The notes: a model not told the origin generated them from the letters alone. Positions 17,463 through 26,738 are shown, counted from the first letter of the stretch. The stretch is DNA of 64,000 nucleotides from Nitrobacter sp051535235 (GCF_051535235.1 NZ_JBPPLZ010000010.1:1-64000); one strand, 5' to 3'. Numbers and translations: made by a program.

Positions 17463-19384
17463 ACGAAGCTTTCGCAGGCGGTTCGCAGCCGCTGAGGATC
17501 GGCGACCGCATGCTCGGCGACGGACAGCCCTGCTTCGTCATTGCCGAAGTCGGCAACAACCACAATGGCGATTATGACCGCGCGATCGCGCTGGTCGATG
17601 CCGCCGTCACTGCCGGCGCCGATTGCGCCAAATTCCAGATGCGCAAGCTGGACGAGGTCTATCGCGCCTCCAGCCTGTCCGGAAAGGACGACGACCTCGC
17701 CGTCGAATATACGCTCGATCTCCTGCGCCGCTTCGAATTGTCCACCGAGCAGCAGCGCCGCATCGCGGCTTATTGCGCCTCGAAGGGCATTCGATATCTC
17801 TGCACGCCCTGGGACGCGTCGAGCGTCGCAACGCTCGAAACCTTCGGCGTTGACGCCTACAAGGTCGCTTCCGCCGATCTGACCAACCTGCCCCTGCTTG
17901 GCAGGCTTGCTGCCACCAAGAAGACGCTGATCGTCTCGACCGGCATGAGCACGACCGAGGAAATCAGGCTCGCCGCGAAATTCCTCGACGAGCGTTCGGT
18001 TCCCTACGTGCTGCTGCATTGCCAGAGCACGTATCCCGCAGCGCTGCACAATATCCATCTCAGATTCATGGAAACGCTGCGCGCGATTCATCCGCTGGTC
18101 GGCTATTCCGGTCATGAGCGCGGCATCGCGGTTTCGATCGGCGCGGTCGCGCTCGGCGCGGTCGTGATCGAGCGCCACATCACGCTCGATCGCGAGATGG
18201 AAGGCCCGGACCACGCTGCGAGCCTCGAGCCGGAGGAGTTCAGGGCGTTGGTCAATGGCATCCGCGAAGTGGAGGCCGCGCGCGGCGAGCCGCTGGCGGA
18301 ACGTGCGCTCAGCCAGGGCGAACTGATCAACCGGGAAAACCTTGCGAAAAGTCTCGTAGCCGCGCGTCCGATCGCGGCAGGCAGCGTCGTGACCGAGGAG
18401 GACCTCGCCGTCAGGAGCCCCGGGCAAGGTCTCTCGCCCCTCAGGATGCGAGCACTGATCGGCCAGCGGATCACCCGCGCGATGGCGACGGACGATTACT
18501 TCTTTCCCAGCGATCTCAGCGAGGGCACGGCAAAGGCGCGGCGCTATCGCTTTGGCCGGCCGTGGGGCGTGCCGGTGCGCTATCATGACACCGAACGCTT
18601 CCTCGCGATCTGCCAGCCCGATCTCATCGAGTTTCACCTCAGTTACAACGACATGGAGCGCGATCCGGCGGCTTATCTATCGGGAACTTACGATCTCGAC
18701 TTCGTGGTCCACGCGCCGGAGCTTTTTGCCGGCAGCAAGCTGATGGATCTGGCGACGCCGGATGAAGCCTTGCGCCGCTATTCGCTGGAGCAGACCCAGG
18801 CCGTGATCGACATCACGCGGGGCCTGAAGAAGTTTTTTCCGAAGACGAAGCGTCCTCCGATCGTCGCCAATATCGGCGGCTTCACCATGGACGAGCCGCT
18901 GCCGCCGGAGCAGAAAGCCGAGCGCTACGAGATCTTCGCCGCCAGCCTTGGCGAACTCGATCTCGACGGCATCGAACTGATCCCGCAGACCATGGCACCC
19001 TTCCCCTGGCACTTCGGCGGCCAGCGCCACCAGAACATCTTCATCTTCCCGAAGGAGTCGGCGGCATTCTGCGCCAAGCACGATTTGCGGATGTGCGTCG
19101 ATATCTCCCATACCAAGCTTGCCGCCAACCATTTCGGCTTCGACTTCGCCGAAGGGCTGGCACAACTGGGACCGCATACGGCGCATCTGCATTTCGGAGA
19201 CGCCAGGGGCCTTGATGGTGAGGGCCTGCAAGTCGGTGAGGGAGAGATCGACTTCGACCAAATCGGCACCGTGCTGCGCCAGCACGCGCCGGAGGCATCC
19301 TTTATCCCCGAGATCTGGCAGGGCCACAAGAACATGGGTGAAGGCTTTTGGACGGCGCTGGAGCGCCTCGAGGGCCGCATATGA
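17459..19384 (+). CDS. NeuB-type ulosonic acid synthase fused to a C-terminal TIM-barrel isomerase domain
   Basis: A 641-residue fusion. Residues 1-280 are an N-acetylneuraminate synthase-type barrel (CFVIAEVGNNHNGDY; AKFQMRKLDEVY; the RHITLDREMEGPDHAAS segment). Residues about 295-350 form the SAF antifreeze-like lid (RPIAAGSVVTEEDLAV). Residues about 365-641 form a second TIM barrel of the sugar-phosphate isomerase/AP-endonuclease-2 kind (VVHAPELFAGSK, DGIELIPQTMAPFPWHFGG, CVDISHTKLAANH, TAHLHFGDARG, FIPEIWQGH). Usual NeuB proteins are ~350 residues. The first half should condense PEP with an aldose. The second may isomerise or epimerise the substrate or product, but its chemistry is unknown. 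ATGA overlaps at both ends tie it to its neighbours. Confidence 0.85.
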   Translation: MNEAFAGGSQPLRIGDRMLGDGQPCFVIAEVGNNHNGDYDRAIALVDAAVTAGADCAKFQMRKLDEVYRASSLSGKDDDLAVEYTLDLLRRFELSTEQQRRIAAYCASKGIRYLCTPWDASSVATLETFGVDAYKVASADLTNLPLLGRLAATKKTLIVSTGMSTTEEIRLAAKFLDERSVPYVLLHCQSTYPAALHNIHLRFMETLRAIHPLVGYSGHERGIAVSIGAVALGAVVIERHITLDREMEGPDHAASLEPEEFRALVNGIREVEAARGEPLAERALSQGELINRENLAKSLVAARPIAAGSVVTEEDLAVRSPGQGLSPLRMRALIGQRITRAMATDDYFFPSDLSEGTAKARRYRFGRPWGVPVRYHDTERFLAICQPDLIEFHLSYNDMERDPAAYLSGTYDLDFVVHAPELFAGSKLMDLATPDEALRRYSLEQTQAVIDITRGLKKFFPKTKRPPIVANIGGFTMDEPLPPEQKAERYEIFAASLGELDLDGIELIPQTMAPFPWHFGGQRHQNIFIFPKESAAFCAKHDLRMCVDISHTKLAANHFGFDFAEGLAQLGPHTAHLHFGDARGLDGEGLQVGEGEIDFDQIGTVLRQHAPEASFIPEIWQGHKNMGEGFWTALERLEGRI

Positions 19385-20082
19385 GCGGACAGGCGTCTGG
19401 AAGGACGCTGGCCATCGTCGCCGCACGCGGCGGCTCCAAGGGCATTCCGCACAAGAACCTGATCGACATCTGCGGCAAGCCGCTGATCGCCTGGACCGTA
19501 CTCCAGGCGGCTGCGGCCAGCGGCGTCAACGTCGTGGCGGTCTCTTCCGACAGCGACGCGATTCTCGCGGCGGCCGAAGCCGCCGGCGCCGTCGGCGTGC
19601 GGCGCCCGACCGAGATTTCAGGCGATCTCGCCTCGTCCGAATCTGCGTGGCTCCACGCGCTCGACCAGATCGATGGCAAGCTCGGCCCGTTCAGCCGCAT
19701 CGTCGCCCTGCAGGCGACATCGCCGATTCGCGAAGCCAGCGACATTGACGACGCGCTCGCGACTTTCGAGCGCGACAAGCTGGACAGCCTGCTCTCGGTC
19801 TGCGAAGTCGAGGATTATTTCAACTGGCGGATCGGCAAGGATGGCCCGGAGTCGATCAATTACGACTATCGCGACCGGCGCATGCGCCAGCAGATCGAGA
19901 AGCGATATCTCGAGAACGGCTCGTTTTACGTGTTCATTCCAAGCCTGCTGCGCGAGAAGAAGAACCGGCTCGGCGGCAGGATCGGTTTTCATGTGATGGA
20001 ACGCCACAAGATGTTCCAGATTGATCGTCCTGAAGACGTCAGGCTGTGTGCCGCCATCATGCGAAGCTATGGCTATGCATAG
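19381..20082 (+). CDS. CMP-ulosonic acid synthetase (NeuA-like cytidylyltransferase)
   Basis: A 233-residue protein. The N-terminal nucleotide-binding motif VAARGGSKGIPHKNL and the later LQATSPIREASDIDDAL are diagnostic of acylneuraminate cytidylyltransferases, which join CMP to C2 of a nonulosonic acid before transfer. It overlaps the synthase gene by ATGA and the next gene starts inside its end. It should activate whatever the fused synthase makes. A second family member (35604) serves the leg-type module, so the two pathways have separate activation enzymes. Confidence 0.87.
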   Translation: MSGQASGRTLAIVAARGGSKGIPHKNLIDICGKPLIAWTVLQAAAASGVNVVAVSSDSDAILAAAEAAGAVGVRRPTEISGDLASSESAWLHALDQIDGKLGPFSRIVALQATSPIREASDIDDALATFERDKLDSLLSVCEVEDYFNWRIGKDGPESINYDYRDRRMRQQIEKRYLENGSFYVFIPSLLREKKNRLGGRIGFHVMERHKMFQIDRPEDVRLCAAIMRSYGYA

Positions 20083-20839
20083 CCTCGACCGGTTCTCGCT
20101 CGCGGGGCGTCGTGCGATCGTCACCGGCGCCTCCCGCGGGATTGGCGCGGCGATCGCGGCGGGCCTTCTGGATGCGGGCGCGGAAGTGTTCGGCTTCAGC
20201 CGCTCAGGCACGGCACCGGCCGGCGTGCAAGCGATCACCTGCGACTTGTCCGACGACGCGACCATCCGCCGGGCGCTGGACGATTTTGCGAAACACGGCG
20301 CCAGACTGGACGTGCTGGTCAACGCGGCCGGCATCAGCCTGCCGGCGCTCGGCACTGCCGACGAGCTTGACCGGTTCCGGCAGACGATCGCGACCGATTT
20401 GACCGGCGTTTATGCAACCATCCTCGCCGCCTTTCCCCTGCTCAAAGCAGCCGGCGACAGCTCGGTCATCAATGTGACCAGCATCAATTCGGTGCGCGGC
20501 TTCCCCGGCAATCCCGGCTATGTCGCGGCCAAGGCAGGGCTTGCCGGCTTGACCCGGGCGCTGGCCGCGGACTTCGCCGCCGACGGCATTCGCGTCAACG
20601 CGCTTGCGCCGGGCTATGTCGCGACCGCCATGACAGCCGCAAGCTTCGCCGATCCGACCATGCACGCGGAACGCCGGCGCCATACCATGCTCGGTCGCTG
20701 GGGCGATGCCGACGACATGATCGGGGCTGCGATTTTTCTCGCCTCGCCCGCCTCAGACTACATGACCGGCCAGGAGATTTTCGTGGACGGAGGCTGGACC
20801 GCCAAGGGGCTGGCCGTCAGCACGGATGGAAAGCCATGA
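20075..20839 (+). CDS. SDR-family oxidoreductase (module 1, first)
   Basis: A 254-residue classical short-chain dehydrogenase. TGASRGIG near residue 13 binds NAD(P), VLVNAAGIS follows, and the catalytic Ser (VTSINS) and YVAAK Tyr-Lys are in place. The C-terminus ends MTGQEIFVDGGW as in FabG-like enzymes. It should reduce or oxidise a sugar carbon in the module 1 pathway. The ATG at 20075 is preferred because GAAG lies 8 nt upstream; the ATG at 20069 is too close. The stop overlaps the next start. Confidence 0.83.
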   Translation: MHSLDRFSLAGRRAIVTGASRGIGAAIAAGLLDAGAEVFGFSRSGTAPAGVQAITCDLSDDATIRRALDDFAKHGARLDVLVNAAGISLPALGTADELDRFRQTIATDLTGVYATILAAFPLLKAAGDSSVINVTSINSVRGFPGNPGYVAAKAGLAGLTRALAADFAADGIRVNALAPGYVATAMTAASFADPTMHAERRRHTMLGRWGDADDMIGAAIFLASPASDYMTGQEIFVDGGWTAKGLAVSTDGKP

Positions 20840-21684
20840 CGGCAACGGGCGAACGGATCGGCTTCATGCAGGGACGGTTGTCGGCGCTGGTCAACGGCAA
20901 GATCCAGGCGTTCCCCTGGAGCGAATGGCGTGAAGAGTTTCCGCGCGCCAGGGCGCTCGGCCTTTCCCGGATGGAATGGACCATCGATCAGGATCGCTTA
21001 CGCGAAAATCCGCTGACGACCGAGGCCGGCCGGAGCGAAATCGAGCGCCTGATCCACGAGCATTCGCTGCGCATCCGGAGCCTGACCGGCGACTGCTTCA
21101 TGCAGGCGCCATTCTGGAAAGCGACCGGCCAGACGCGCGAGGCGCTGCTGGCCGATCTCGATCTGGTGCTCGCTTCATGTTCTGCGCTTGGCATCGAATT
21201 CGCGGTGATCCCGCTGGTCGATAACGGAAAGCTCGAGACGCCCGATCAAATCCAGGTGCTCCTCGGCGCCCTGCTCGCGCGAGCGGAATCGTTGTCGAAG
21301 CAGAATGTGAAGATCGTCTTTGAATCCGATCTGCCGCCGGCCGAACTTGCTGCTTTCATCGCCAGGCTTCCGGCCGAGAATTTCGGCATCAACTACGACA
21401 TCGGCAACAGCGCCGCGCTCGGTTACGACTGCGTCGAGGAAATCGCCGCCTACGCGCCGCGCATTCTCAACGTCCATGTGAAGGACCGTCTGCGCGGCGG
21501 GACCACCGTGCCGCTGGGAACCGGCGCAGCCGAACTGGCCAGGGCGATCGGACTGATCGAGAAGTCGGGATATTCCGGTCAGTATATCCTGCAAACGGCG
21601 CGCGCGAGCGATGACGATCATTCAACCCCGCTGCGGCGCTATCGCGACATGACGGTGCGATGGATTGAGGATATCAATCAATGA
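20836..21684 (+). CDS. TIM-barrel sugar isomerase/epimerase (AP-endonuclease 2 family)
   Basis: A 282-residue xylose-isomerase-like barrel: IGFMQGRLS at the start, LGLSRMEWTIDQ, VIPLVDNGKLETPDQI, IVFESDLPP, NYDIGNSAALGYD and LNVHVKDRLRGGTTVPLG. The Glu, Asp and His residues at strand ends form the usual metal site. Relatives interconvert ketoses and aldoses or epimerise C3. Together with the fused barrel in the synthase, module 1 has two enzymes of this fold. The substrate is unknown. Start ATG overlaps the preceding stop. Confidence 0.83.
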   Translation: MTATGERIGFMQGRLSALVNGKIQAFPWSEWREEFPRARALGLSRMEWTIDQDRLRENPLTTEAGRSEIERLIHEHSLRIRSLTGDCFMQAPFWKATGQTREALLADLDLVLASCSALGIEFAVIPLVDNGKLETPDQIQVLLGALLARAESLSKQNVKIVFESDLPPAELAAFIARLPAENFGINYDIGNSAALGYDCVEEIAAYAPRILNVHVKDRLRGGTTVPLGTGAAELARAIGLIEKSGYSGQYILQTARASDDDHSTPLRRYRDMTVRWIEDINQ

Positions 21685-22442
21685 AGCTGGAGTTGGAGGG
21701 CCGCGTTGCGCTCCTCGCCGGCGCCAGCCGTGGCATCGGTCTTGCCATCGCGCATGCGCTCAAGGCGGAAGGCGCAGAGCTGGCGCTGGTGGCGCGAGGT
21801 CGGGACAGCCTTGAGCAGGCTTGTGCTGATATCGGCGGCCACGCATCCTCCCATCCCGCCGACGTCGCCGACCCGAACGCCGCGCTCGCACTGGCGGGCG
21901 AAGTGGAAATGCGACACGGCCGAATCGACATTTTGATCTGCAATGTCGGCAGCGGCACATCCGTACCGCCGGGACATGAGACGTCAGCGGAGTGGCGGCG
22001 CGTTCTCGATCTCAATCTGTTCGCGGCCACCAATATGATCGAGGCGGTGCGGCCGATCATGCAGCGAGGCACGGGCGATCGCGCGATCGTCTGCATCTCC
22101 TCGATTTGCGGTTTAGCCGCGCTCGGCGCGCCCGTGACCTATTCCGCAGCCAAGGCCGCGCTCAATGCCACGGTGCGCGGACTGGCGCGCCCGCTCGCCG
22201 CCGACGGCATTCGCATCAATGCGGTCGCGCCCGGCAATATCCTATTCGAAGGCGGGACGTGGTCACGCAAGCTGGCGGAAAACAAAGCTGGCGTCGAAAA
22301 CATGCTGGCGCGCGAAGTCCCGCTGCGCCGGTTCGGTACGCCGGCAGAGATTGCCGATGTCGTCAGCTTCCTGGCTTCGCCTCGCGCCGCCTTCATAACG
22401 GGAACGGTGGTCGTGGCCGATGGCGGCCAGTTGCGTGCCTGA
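21681..22442 (+). CDS. SDR-family oxidoreductase (module 1, second)
   Basis: A 253-residue classical SDR. GASRGIG binds the cofactor. The usual NNAG is replaced by ICNVG. The catalytic residues are Ser in CISSICGL and YSAAK. The C-terminal GTVVVADGGQ closes the fold. It differs clearly from the SDRs before and after, so the three probably catalyse different steps. It overlaps the isomerase gene by 4 bp and ends 13 bp before the third SDR. Confidence 0.82.
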   Translation: MKLELEGRVALLAGASRGIGLAIAHALKAEGAELALVARGRDSLEQACADIGGHASSHPADVADPNAALALAGEVEMRHGRIDILICNVGSGTSVPPGHETSAEWRRVLDLNLFAATNMIEAVRPIMQRGTGDRAIVCISSICGLAALGAPVTYSAAKAALNATVRGLARPLAADGIRINAVAPGNILFEGGTWSRKLAENKAGVENMLAREVPLRRFGTPAEIADVVSFLASPRAAFITGTVVVADGGQLRA

Positions 22443-22455
22443 AAAGGAATATTCC

Positions 22456-23295
22456 ATGACAGCCCCTTCCGCTCGCTACGACCTGTCCGGCCGCACCGCA
22501 CTGGTCACCGGCGCCGGCGGCCTGCTCGGAAGGCAGCACACGACGGCCCTGGTCGAGGCCGGCGCGCGCGTCGTGGTTACCGATATCGGGCTTGCGCCAT
22601 GCGAGACGGCGATCGCGACCATCAGGGAAATCGCGCCAAAAGCCGACCTCGTTCCCTTCGCACTCGATGTCACGTCCCAGGAGTCGATCCAAGCTGCAGC
22701 GATCGATCTGTCGAGCCGCGGCGTGGAGATCGATATTCTCGTCAATAATGCCGCGATCGATCCCAAGGTGATGTCGACGCCGGGTGTCATGCACTCGTCA
22801 CGCTTCGAGGCCTTTCCGGTTGCGCAATGGCAGACGGAGATTGCGGTCGGCCTCACCGGCGCGATGTTGTGCGCTCAGGTCTTCGGCACTCCAATGGCCC
22901 AGCGCGGACGCGGCGTGATCCTGAACATCGCCTCCGATCTCGGCGTGATCGCGCCCGACCAGAGAATATACCGGCAGCCCGGCGTCGGCCGCGATGAGGA
23001 GCAGCCTGTCAAACCCGTGACCTATTCGGTGATCAAGCACGGCCTGATCGGGCTGACAAAATATCTCGCGACCTATTGGGCCGATCGCGGTGTGCGCGTC
23101 AATGCGATCTCGCCGGGCGGCGTTTTCAACAACCAGGATCCGGCTTTCGTCGAAAGACTGACTCGCCTGATCCCAATGGGCCGGATGGCGAAGGTCGACG
23201 AATATCGCTCCGCCGTTCAGTTCCTCTGCTCGGACGCATCGAGTTACATGACGGGACAGAATCTCGTCATGGACGGCGGACGGAGCGTCTGGTAG
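22456..23295 (+). CDS. SDR-family oxidoreductase, PtmA-like (module 1, third)
   Basis: A 279-residue SDR. VTGAGGLLGRQH is the cofactor loop and YSVIKHG the catalytic Tyr-Lys. It shares with the SDR at 36314 a longer segment after the catalytic Ser (APDQRIY), GLTKYLATYW and the ending GQN-VDGG, so both belong to the PtmA-type group found in legionaminic and related sugar clusters. AAAAGGA lies at good distance from the ATG at 22456. Last gene of the 15176-23295 operon. Confidence 0.82.
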   Translation: MTAPSARYDLSGRTALVTGAGGLLGRQHTTALVEAGARVVVTDIGLAPCETAIATIREIAPKADLVPFALDVTSQESIQAAAIDLSSRGVEIDILVNNAAIDPKVMSTPGVMHSSRFEAFPVAQWQTEIAVGLTGAMLCAQVFGTPMAQRGRGVILNIASDLGVIAPDQRIYRQPGVGRDEEQPVKPVTYSVIKHGLIGLTKYLATYWADRGVRVNAISPGGVFNNQDPAFVERLTRLIPMGRMAKVDEYRSAVQFLCSDASSYMTGQNLVMDGGRSVW

Positions 23296-23350
23296 CGCGG
23301 ACCTCTCCACTCCGCCGTAAAATGCGAAGTCCTGACTTCTGCTGACAAGG

Positions 23351-24550
23351 TCAAGCCGGACCGTTCGATGGCGTCGGAGATTCATTCGCCACCGTGTAGG
23401 CAACTTGCTCCTTCTGATCGAGACCAAGCCAGCAAATGGCGCAGCCTAGAAACAAGCCAAAGAGCAGATTCGTCGGAAATATCTCGAGCTGATGTTGCAG
23501 TAACGGGTTGATGATAAAGATGCAGAAAATGCAGGCTGCAACCGCATTCTGCTGCTTTGTTTGCGCCGAGCGCGCGTACTCTGCAACGAGAGAGACAATC
23601 AGGACGAAATACACCAGCAAGGGTGCCCATCCGAAGTTCTTGTAGAGGCCAAGAAAAAAACTGTCATATCGCTGGTAAGTGCCCTCGACAGGGAGAACGA
23701 ACGCTTTCAGCCTTATCGTTACGGAATCGGAGGTGAAAACATCGGAATTAAAAACGGCGTTGGCAATCTCCACCAGTCGTTCATAGCCGAGATCGGGTCC
23801 CTTCGAATAGCTCAGCAGTTTTCCGATGAGAGCTGTGGAGAGGATGATGACAACAAGGTGCACGACCTGCAGCTTTATCTCCCGTTTACTGAATATTTCA
23901 AGCACCGAGAAGATGACGATGAAGGCTCCCGCCGCAAGGAGGATCGACATGGAGCCGGTGACGACAAACATAAGCCCAAGCAGCACTGCGAAGAAGACCG
24001 ATTCAAGAGCGGGACGAAATGCGGCGCTCAGGGCGAAGGCAAGAAACACGGCGAAGCCGAAGGAACTGGGGTTGCCGTAGGTTCCGTAAAGCCGACCGTC
24101 GGTCGATTGCACCGGCAGCAACAAGCAGGCAAAACCCACCAGAACAGATAACAAGACCGCGCGGGACATGCGCAGACCAATCTCTGACGGGGAGCATGCA
24201 CCGGCAATCAGTGTTCCGATAACTGCGCCGCCCGCAAAATAAAGCAGGATGTTCTTGCTGAACGACAGGGATTCTCTCGAATAGCCAAAAAACAAAATGC
24301 TCAGAGCCGCGCAGGTGACGGAAAAGGCGACAACCAAAATTAAGGGCAGCGATAACCTGCGAAGATGTCCACGCAGCCTAAAAAAGAAGAGGCCGAAAAC
24401 GAGCACAAGGAACGCATCCTTGGTCACGGGCCACGCTACGGGAACCACCGGATTGTTGATGTTTTCATTTGCCGAAAAGTACAGATTTATACCGTACAAG
24501 AGCGCCAGGGAGAGGACGATCTCAAATAGATTGATCAGGCGGCTGGTCAT
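23351..24550 (-). CDS. Wzy/WaaL-type polysaccharide polymerase or O-antigen ligase
   Basis: A 399-residue membrane protein with about ten to twelve hydrophobic segments (LINLFEIVLSLALLYG at the start; ILLAAGAFIVIFSVLEI; LLVYFVLIVSLVAEY). A periplasmic loop of the Wzy_C kind follows LKAFVLPVEGTYQRYDSFF. It runs opposite to both flanking operons. I begin it at the ATG at 24550, since the upstream 84 residues look non-coding. It is less GC-rich than its neighbours, a common sign of exchange in O-antigen polymerase genes. Polymerase is more likely than ligase because another WaaL-like gene is present at 45470. Confidence 0.75.
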   Translation of the reverse strand: MTSRLINLFEIVLSLALLYGINLYFSANENINNPVVPVAWPVTKDAFLVLVFGLFFFRLRGHLRRLSLPLILVVAFSVTCAALSILFFGYSRESLSFSKNILLYFAGGAVIGTLIAGACSPSEIGLRMSRAVLLSVLVGFACLLLPVQSTDGRLYGTYGNPSSFGFAVFLAFALSAAFRPALESVFFAVLLGLMFVVTGSMSILLAAGAFIVIFSVLEIFSKREIKLQVVHLVVIILSTALIGKLLSYSKGPDLGYERLVEIANAVFNSDVFTSDSVTIRLKAFVLPVEGTYQRYDSFFLGLYKNFGWAPLLVYFVLIVSLVAEYARSAQTKQQNAVAACIFCIFIINPLLQHQLEIFPTNLLFGLFLGCAICWLGLDQKEQVAYTVANESPTPSNGPA

Positions 24551-24789
24551 GTCTGCCCACGAATCGGGAAACGTTTTGATGGAAGGACCATAACTGGTAG
24601 CGGCGCGCGCTTCAGGTTCTTTTTCCGCTTTCGCAGCCGCAAGTTCGACCGACCGGATGCGGATACAACCCTTGGATTTTGTGCAGCGGGAGTACAGTGG
24701 ATCGGAACCGGGTATCAGTCTCCAATCCTTGCGGATCGGCCCAAATGCCGTTAAGAGACGGAAGAATTTGGGGGCAGGGCCAAGCCAGC

Positions 24790-25599
24790 ATGGGTACGTC
24801 AATGGACAGGGCCGATGGTGCGGTCGAGGTGCCTGCGCCCACGAGGAGGTTCAGGGATTTCGTCGGCCGATCGCTGATTCCGAGATCCCCGGTGCTGCTC
24901 TCGGTTTGGAATTATTTCCTTCTCCTGCCGCCGATATTCGCATTGCGGTTCCATTCGCGCCGGCTGTACTGGCGTCTTACAGGTCATCACCTGCGCCAGT
25001 TGGTCAAGGGGGGTGGCGTGGAGAGCAGCTTTGTCGCCGAACAGGTGCTGCCTTACAACCTCGGCAACATCAACATCATCAACAGGGGCCGAACGGAGCG
25101 CGTCATCGCTATCCTTCGTTCGATTCGCGGACTCAAGCTCCACGCGCTGAACACGCTGGTGGTCGGCCCGCGCAACGAAGCCGAGCTGCTGCTGCTGTCG
25201 TCGTACGGCTTCGATCCGAAGAAGCTTACCGCCATCGACCTGTTCTCGTATTCGCCGGCCGTGCGGTTGATGGATATGCATGAACTGAAGTTTGCGGACG
25301 CCTCCTTCGATGCCGTCTACAGCGCGTTCGTCATCACCTACAGCGACGACATCCCGAGAGCCGTTGCGGAGACCATCCGCGTCGCCAAAGACAATGCGCT
25401 GATCGTTTTCGCATACGAGCATCTTGCGGCCGGCGCAGGCAATCGCTTTGGAAAGAACAATCTGAGCAATGGTCCTGACGACCTGCTTGCAATGTTTGGC
25501 GCCAGTGTCGGGCACGTGTTCTGGAAGGAAGATTTCGAAAGCGCGGGAAGCTACACTTCCTCCGTCGTCTTCCGTCTGACCAAACGCCAGCCCCAGTAG
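24790..25599 (+). CDS. SAM-dependent methyltransferase (Methyltransf_11-like)
   Basis: A 269-residue protein. A basic and hydrophobic N-terminus (SVWNYFLLLPPIFAL) could touch the membrane. The core is a Rossmann fold: TLVVGPRNEAELLLLSSYG (a variant motif I), LTAIDLFSYSP, LKFADASFDAVYSAFVITY and ETIRVAKDNALIVFAYEH. The GPRNEAE motif differs from the typical GxGxG, so SAM binding should be tested. It is followed after 20 bp by a dioxygenase-like gene, the same pairing seen at 38692-40505. Start 24790 or 24802. Confidence 0.7.
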   Translation: MGTSMDRADGAVEVPAPTRRFRDFVGRSLIPRSPVLLSVWNYFLLLPPIFALRFHSRRLYWRLTGHHLRQLVKGGGVESSFVAEQVLPYNLGNINIINRGRTERVIAILRSIRGLKLHALNTLVVGPRNEAELLLLSSYGFDPKKLTAIDLFSYSPAVRLMDMHELKFADASFDAVYSAFVITYSDDIPRAVAETIRVAKDNALIVFAYEHLAAGAGNRFGKNNLSNGPDDLLAMFGASVGHVFWKEDFESAGSYTSSVVFRLTKRQPQ

Positions 25600-25619
25600 T
25601 CGGAACCGGAGATCCGAAA

Positions 25620-26513
25620 ATGCAATCGCTGCGCAAGATCGCGTCGCAGGCACGTATGCGGACTCGAGTTGCATTGTTTGGCAACAATCATTCCCTCAAA
25701 GTGAACATGAAGTATGCGGCCTATGAGGGCACGGCGCGCCGCAACTGGAAGCCCCGCATCAAGCCGACCGCCGATCAACTCGCCGCAGCCGACCGTTTCA
25801 AGGCCGACGGCTTCGCCGCGATCCCGCCTCCGACGCGGATGACGGCCGAGAAGTTGTTGGCCATCAAGCAAGCGGTTGATCGCCGCTTCGAGGAGCAGAA
25901 CAACGGATACGTCGTCAACTACGGCATGTTCCGGATGATCGACGGGATCGAACTGATCCCCGAAGTCATCGATTTCATCGATGACGACCTGGAAGCCATT
26001 ATCGAGAATTATTACGGCAGTCATTTCAAGATATTCGCGGTCTCTTTCTATCGCACCCTGCCGACGCCGGACAAGCCGGACTCAAGCTTCCTGTGGCATC
26101 TCGATAATTGCCCGAAGCAGGAAATCAAGCTGATGGTGTATCTGGACGACGTCGTCGCCGAGACCGGCGCGCTCAGCGTCAAGGACAAACCGTTCAGCGA
26201 CGGCCTGCGCAAGGAAGGCTTCTTCGATCGGCGCCGCATCAACCGATTTGTCGACCGCCTGGGCGACACCGGCACCACGCGCGTTCTCGAGGGCCCCACC
26301 GGAACCCGGCTGCTGTTCGAGAATGGGGCCTGCATCCACAAGGCAACGTCACCGCAGCGCGACCACCGCGACGTCGTCACGTTCGTATTGATTCCCTCGG
26401 ACATCCCCTGGCGTCCGCATTTTGCCCGTAGCCGAAACCTGCTGAGCACGAATGCGGGTATCTGCATCGATCCGTTCCGGGATCAACCTGAACATGTCGG
26501 ATATCAGTACTGA
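25620..26513 (+). CDS. Phytanoyl-CoA dioxygenase-like Fe(II)/2-oxoglutarate oxygenase
   Basis: A 297-residue protein of the PhyH type. The iron site is visible: His160 and Asp162 in WHLDN, with the distal His near 240 in CIHKATSP and a following Arg for 2-oxoglutarate. Such enzymes hydroxylate lipids or small molecules, and some act on sugars. The neighbourhood suggests hydroxylation of a glycan or acyl substituent. The ATG at 25620 has GGAG nine bases upstream. A second relative at 39573 accompanies another methyltransferase. Confidence 0.8.
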   Translation: MQSLRKIASQARMRTRVALFGNNHSLKVNMKYAAYEGTARRNWKPRIKPTADQLAAADRFKADGFAAIPPPTRMTAEKLLAIKQAVDRRFEEQNNGYVVNYGMFRMIDGIELIPEVIDFIDDDLEAIIENYYGSHFKIFAVSFYRTLPTPDKPDSSFLWHLDNCPKQEIKLMVYLDDVVAETGALSVKDKPFSDGLRKEGFFDRRRINRFVDRLGDTGTTRVLEGPTGTRLLFENGACIHKATSPQRDHRDVVTFVLIPSDIPWRPHFARSRNLLSTNAGICIDPFRDQPEHVGYQY

Positions 26514-26615
26514 AGCGCTTTCCGGCGAAGTTGAAACCGGTTCGCGCCAAGAAAACGCGTCAAAACAAGAAACTGGAGCCGCGCTCCGATTCGATCCGAA
26601 CGGAAAAGGCTCCAG
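26511..26615. repeat. Dispersed intergenic repeat ending in a palindrome
   Basis: Starting at the dioxygenase stop codon, the wording GAAACCGGTTCGCGCC, AAGAAAACGCGTCAAAACAA and AACGGAAAAGGCTCC matches a repeat I remember between genes across Bradyrhizobium. CTGGAGCC (26573-26580) pairs with GGCTCCAG (26608-26615) as a terminal stem. It could act as a terminator here. Confidence 0.55.
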
Positions 26616-26738
26616 GCATCTCCGCAAGCTACCGCAGGCAATAGGAAACGACCGGATGACGGCGCCCGACGGAGCCCCTTCACCCTCTGGCGCGTTGGTT
26701 GCGCGCCTCATGCTGCGCGGCTTCGTCGAGGAAGCGCT

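Noticed and set aside
23296..23350. Terminator between converging SDR and polymerase genes
   Set aside because: Only a 5-bp stem (GAAGT/ACTTC) without a T-run; too weak to call.
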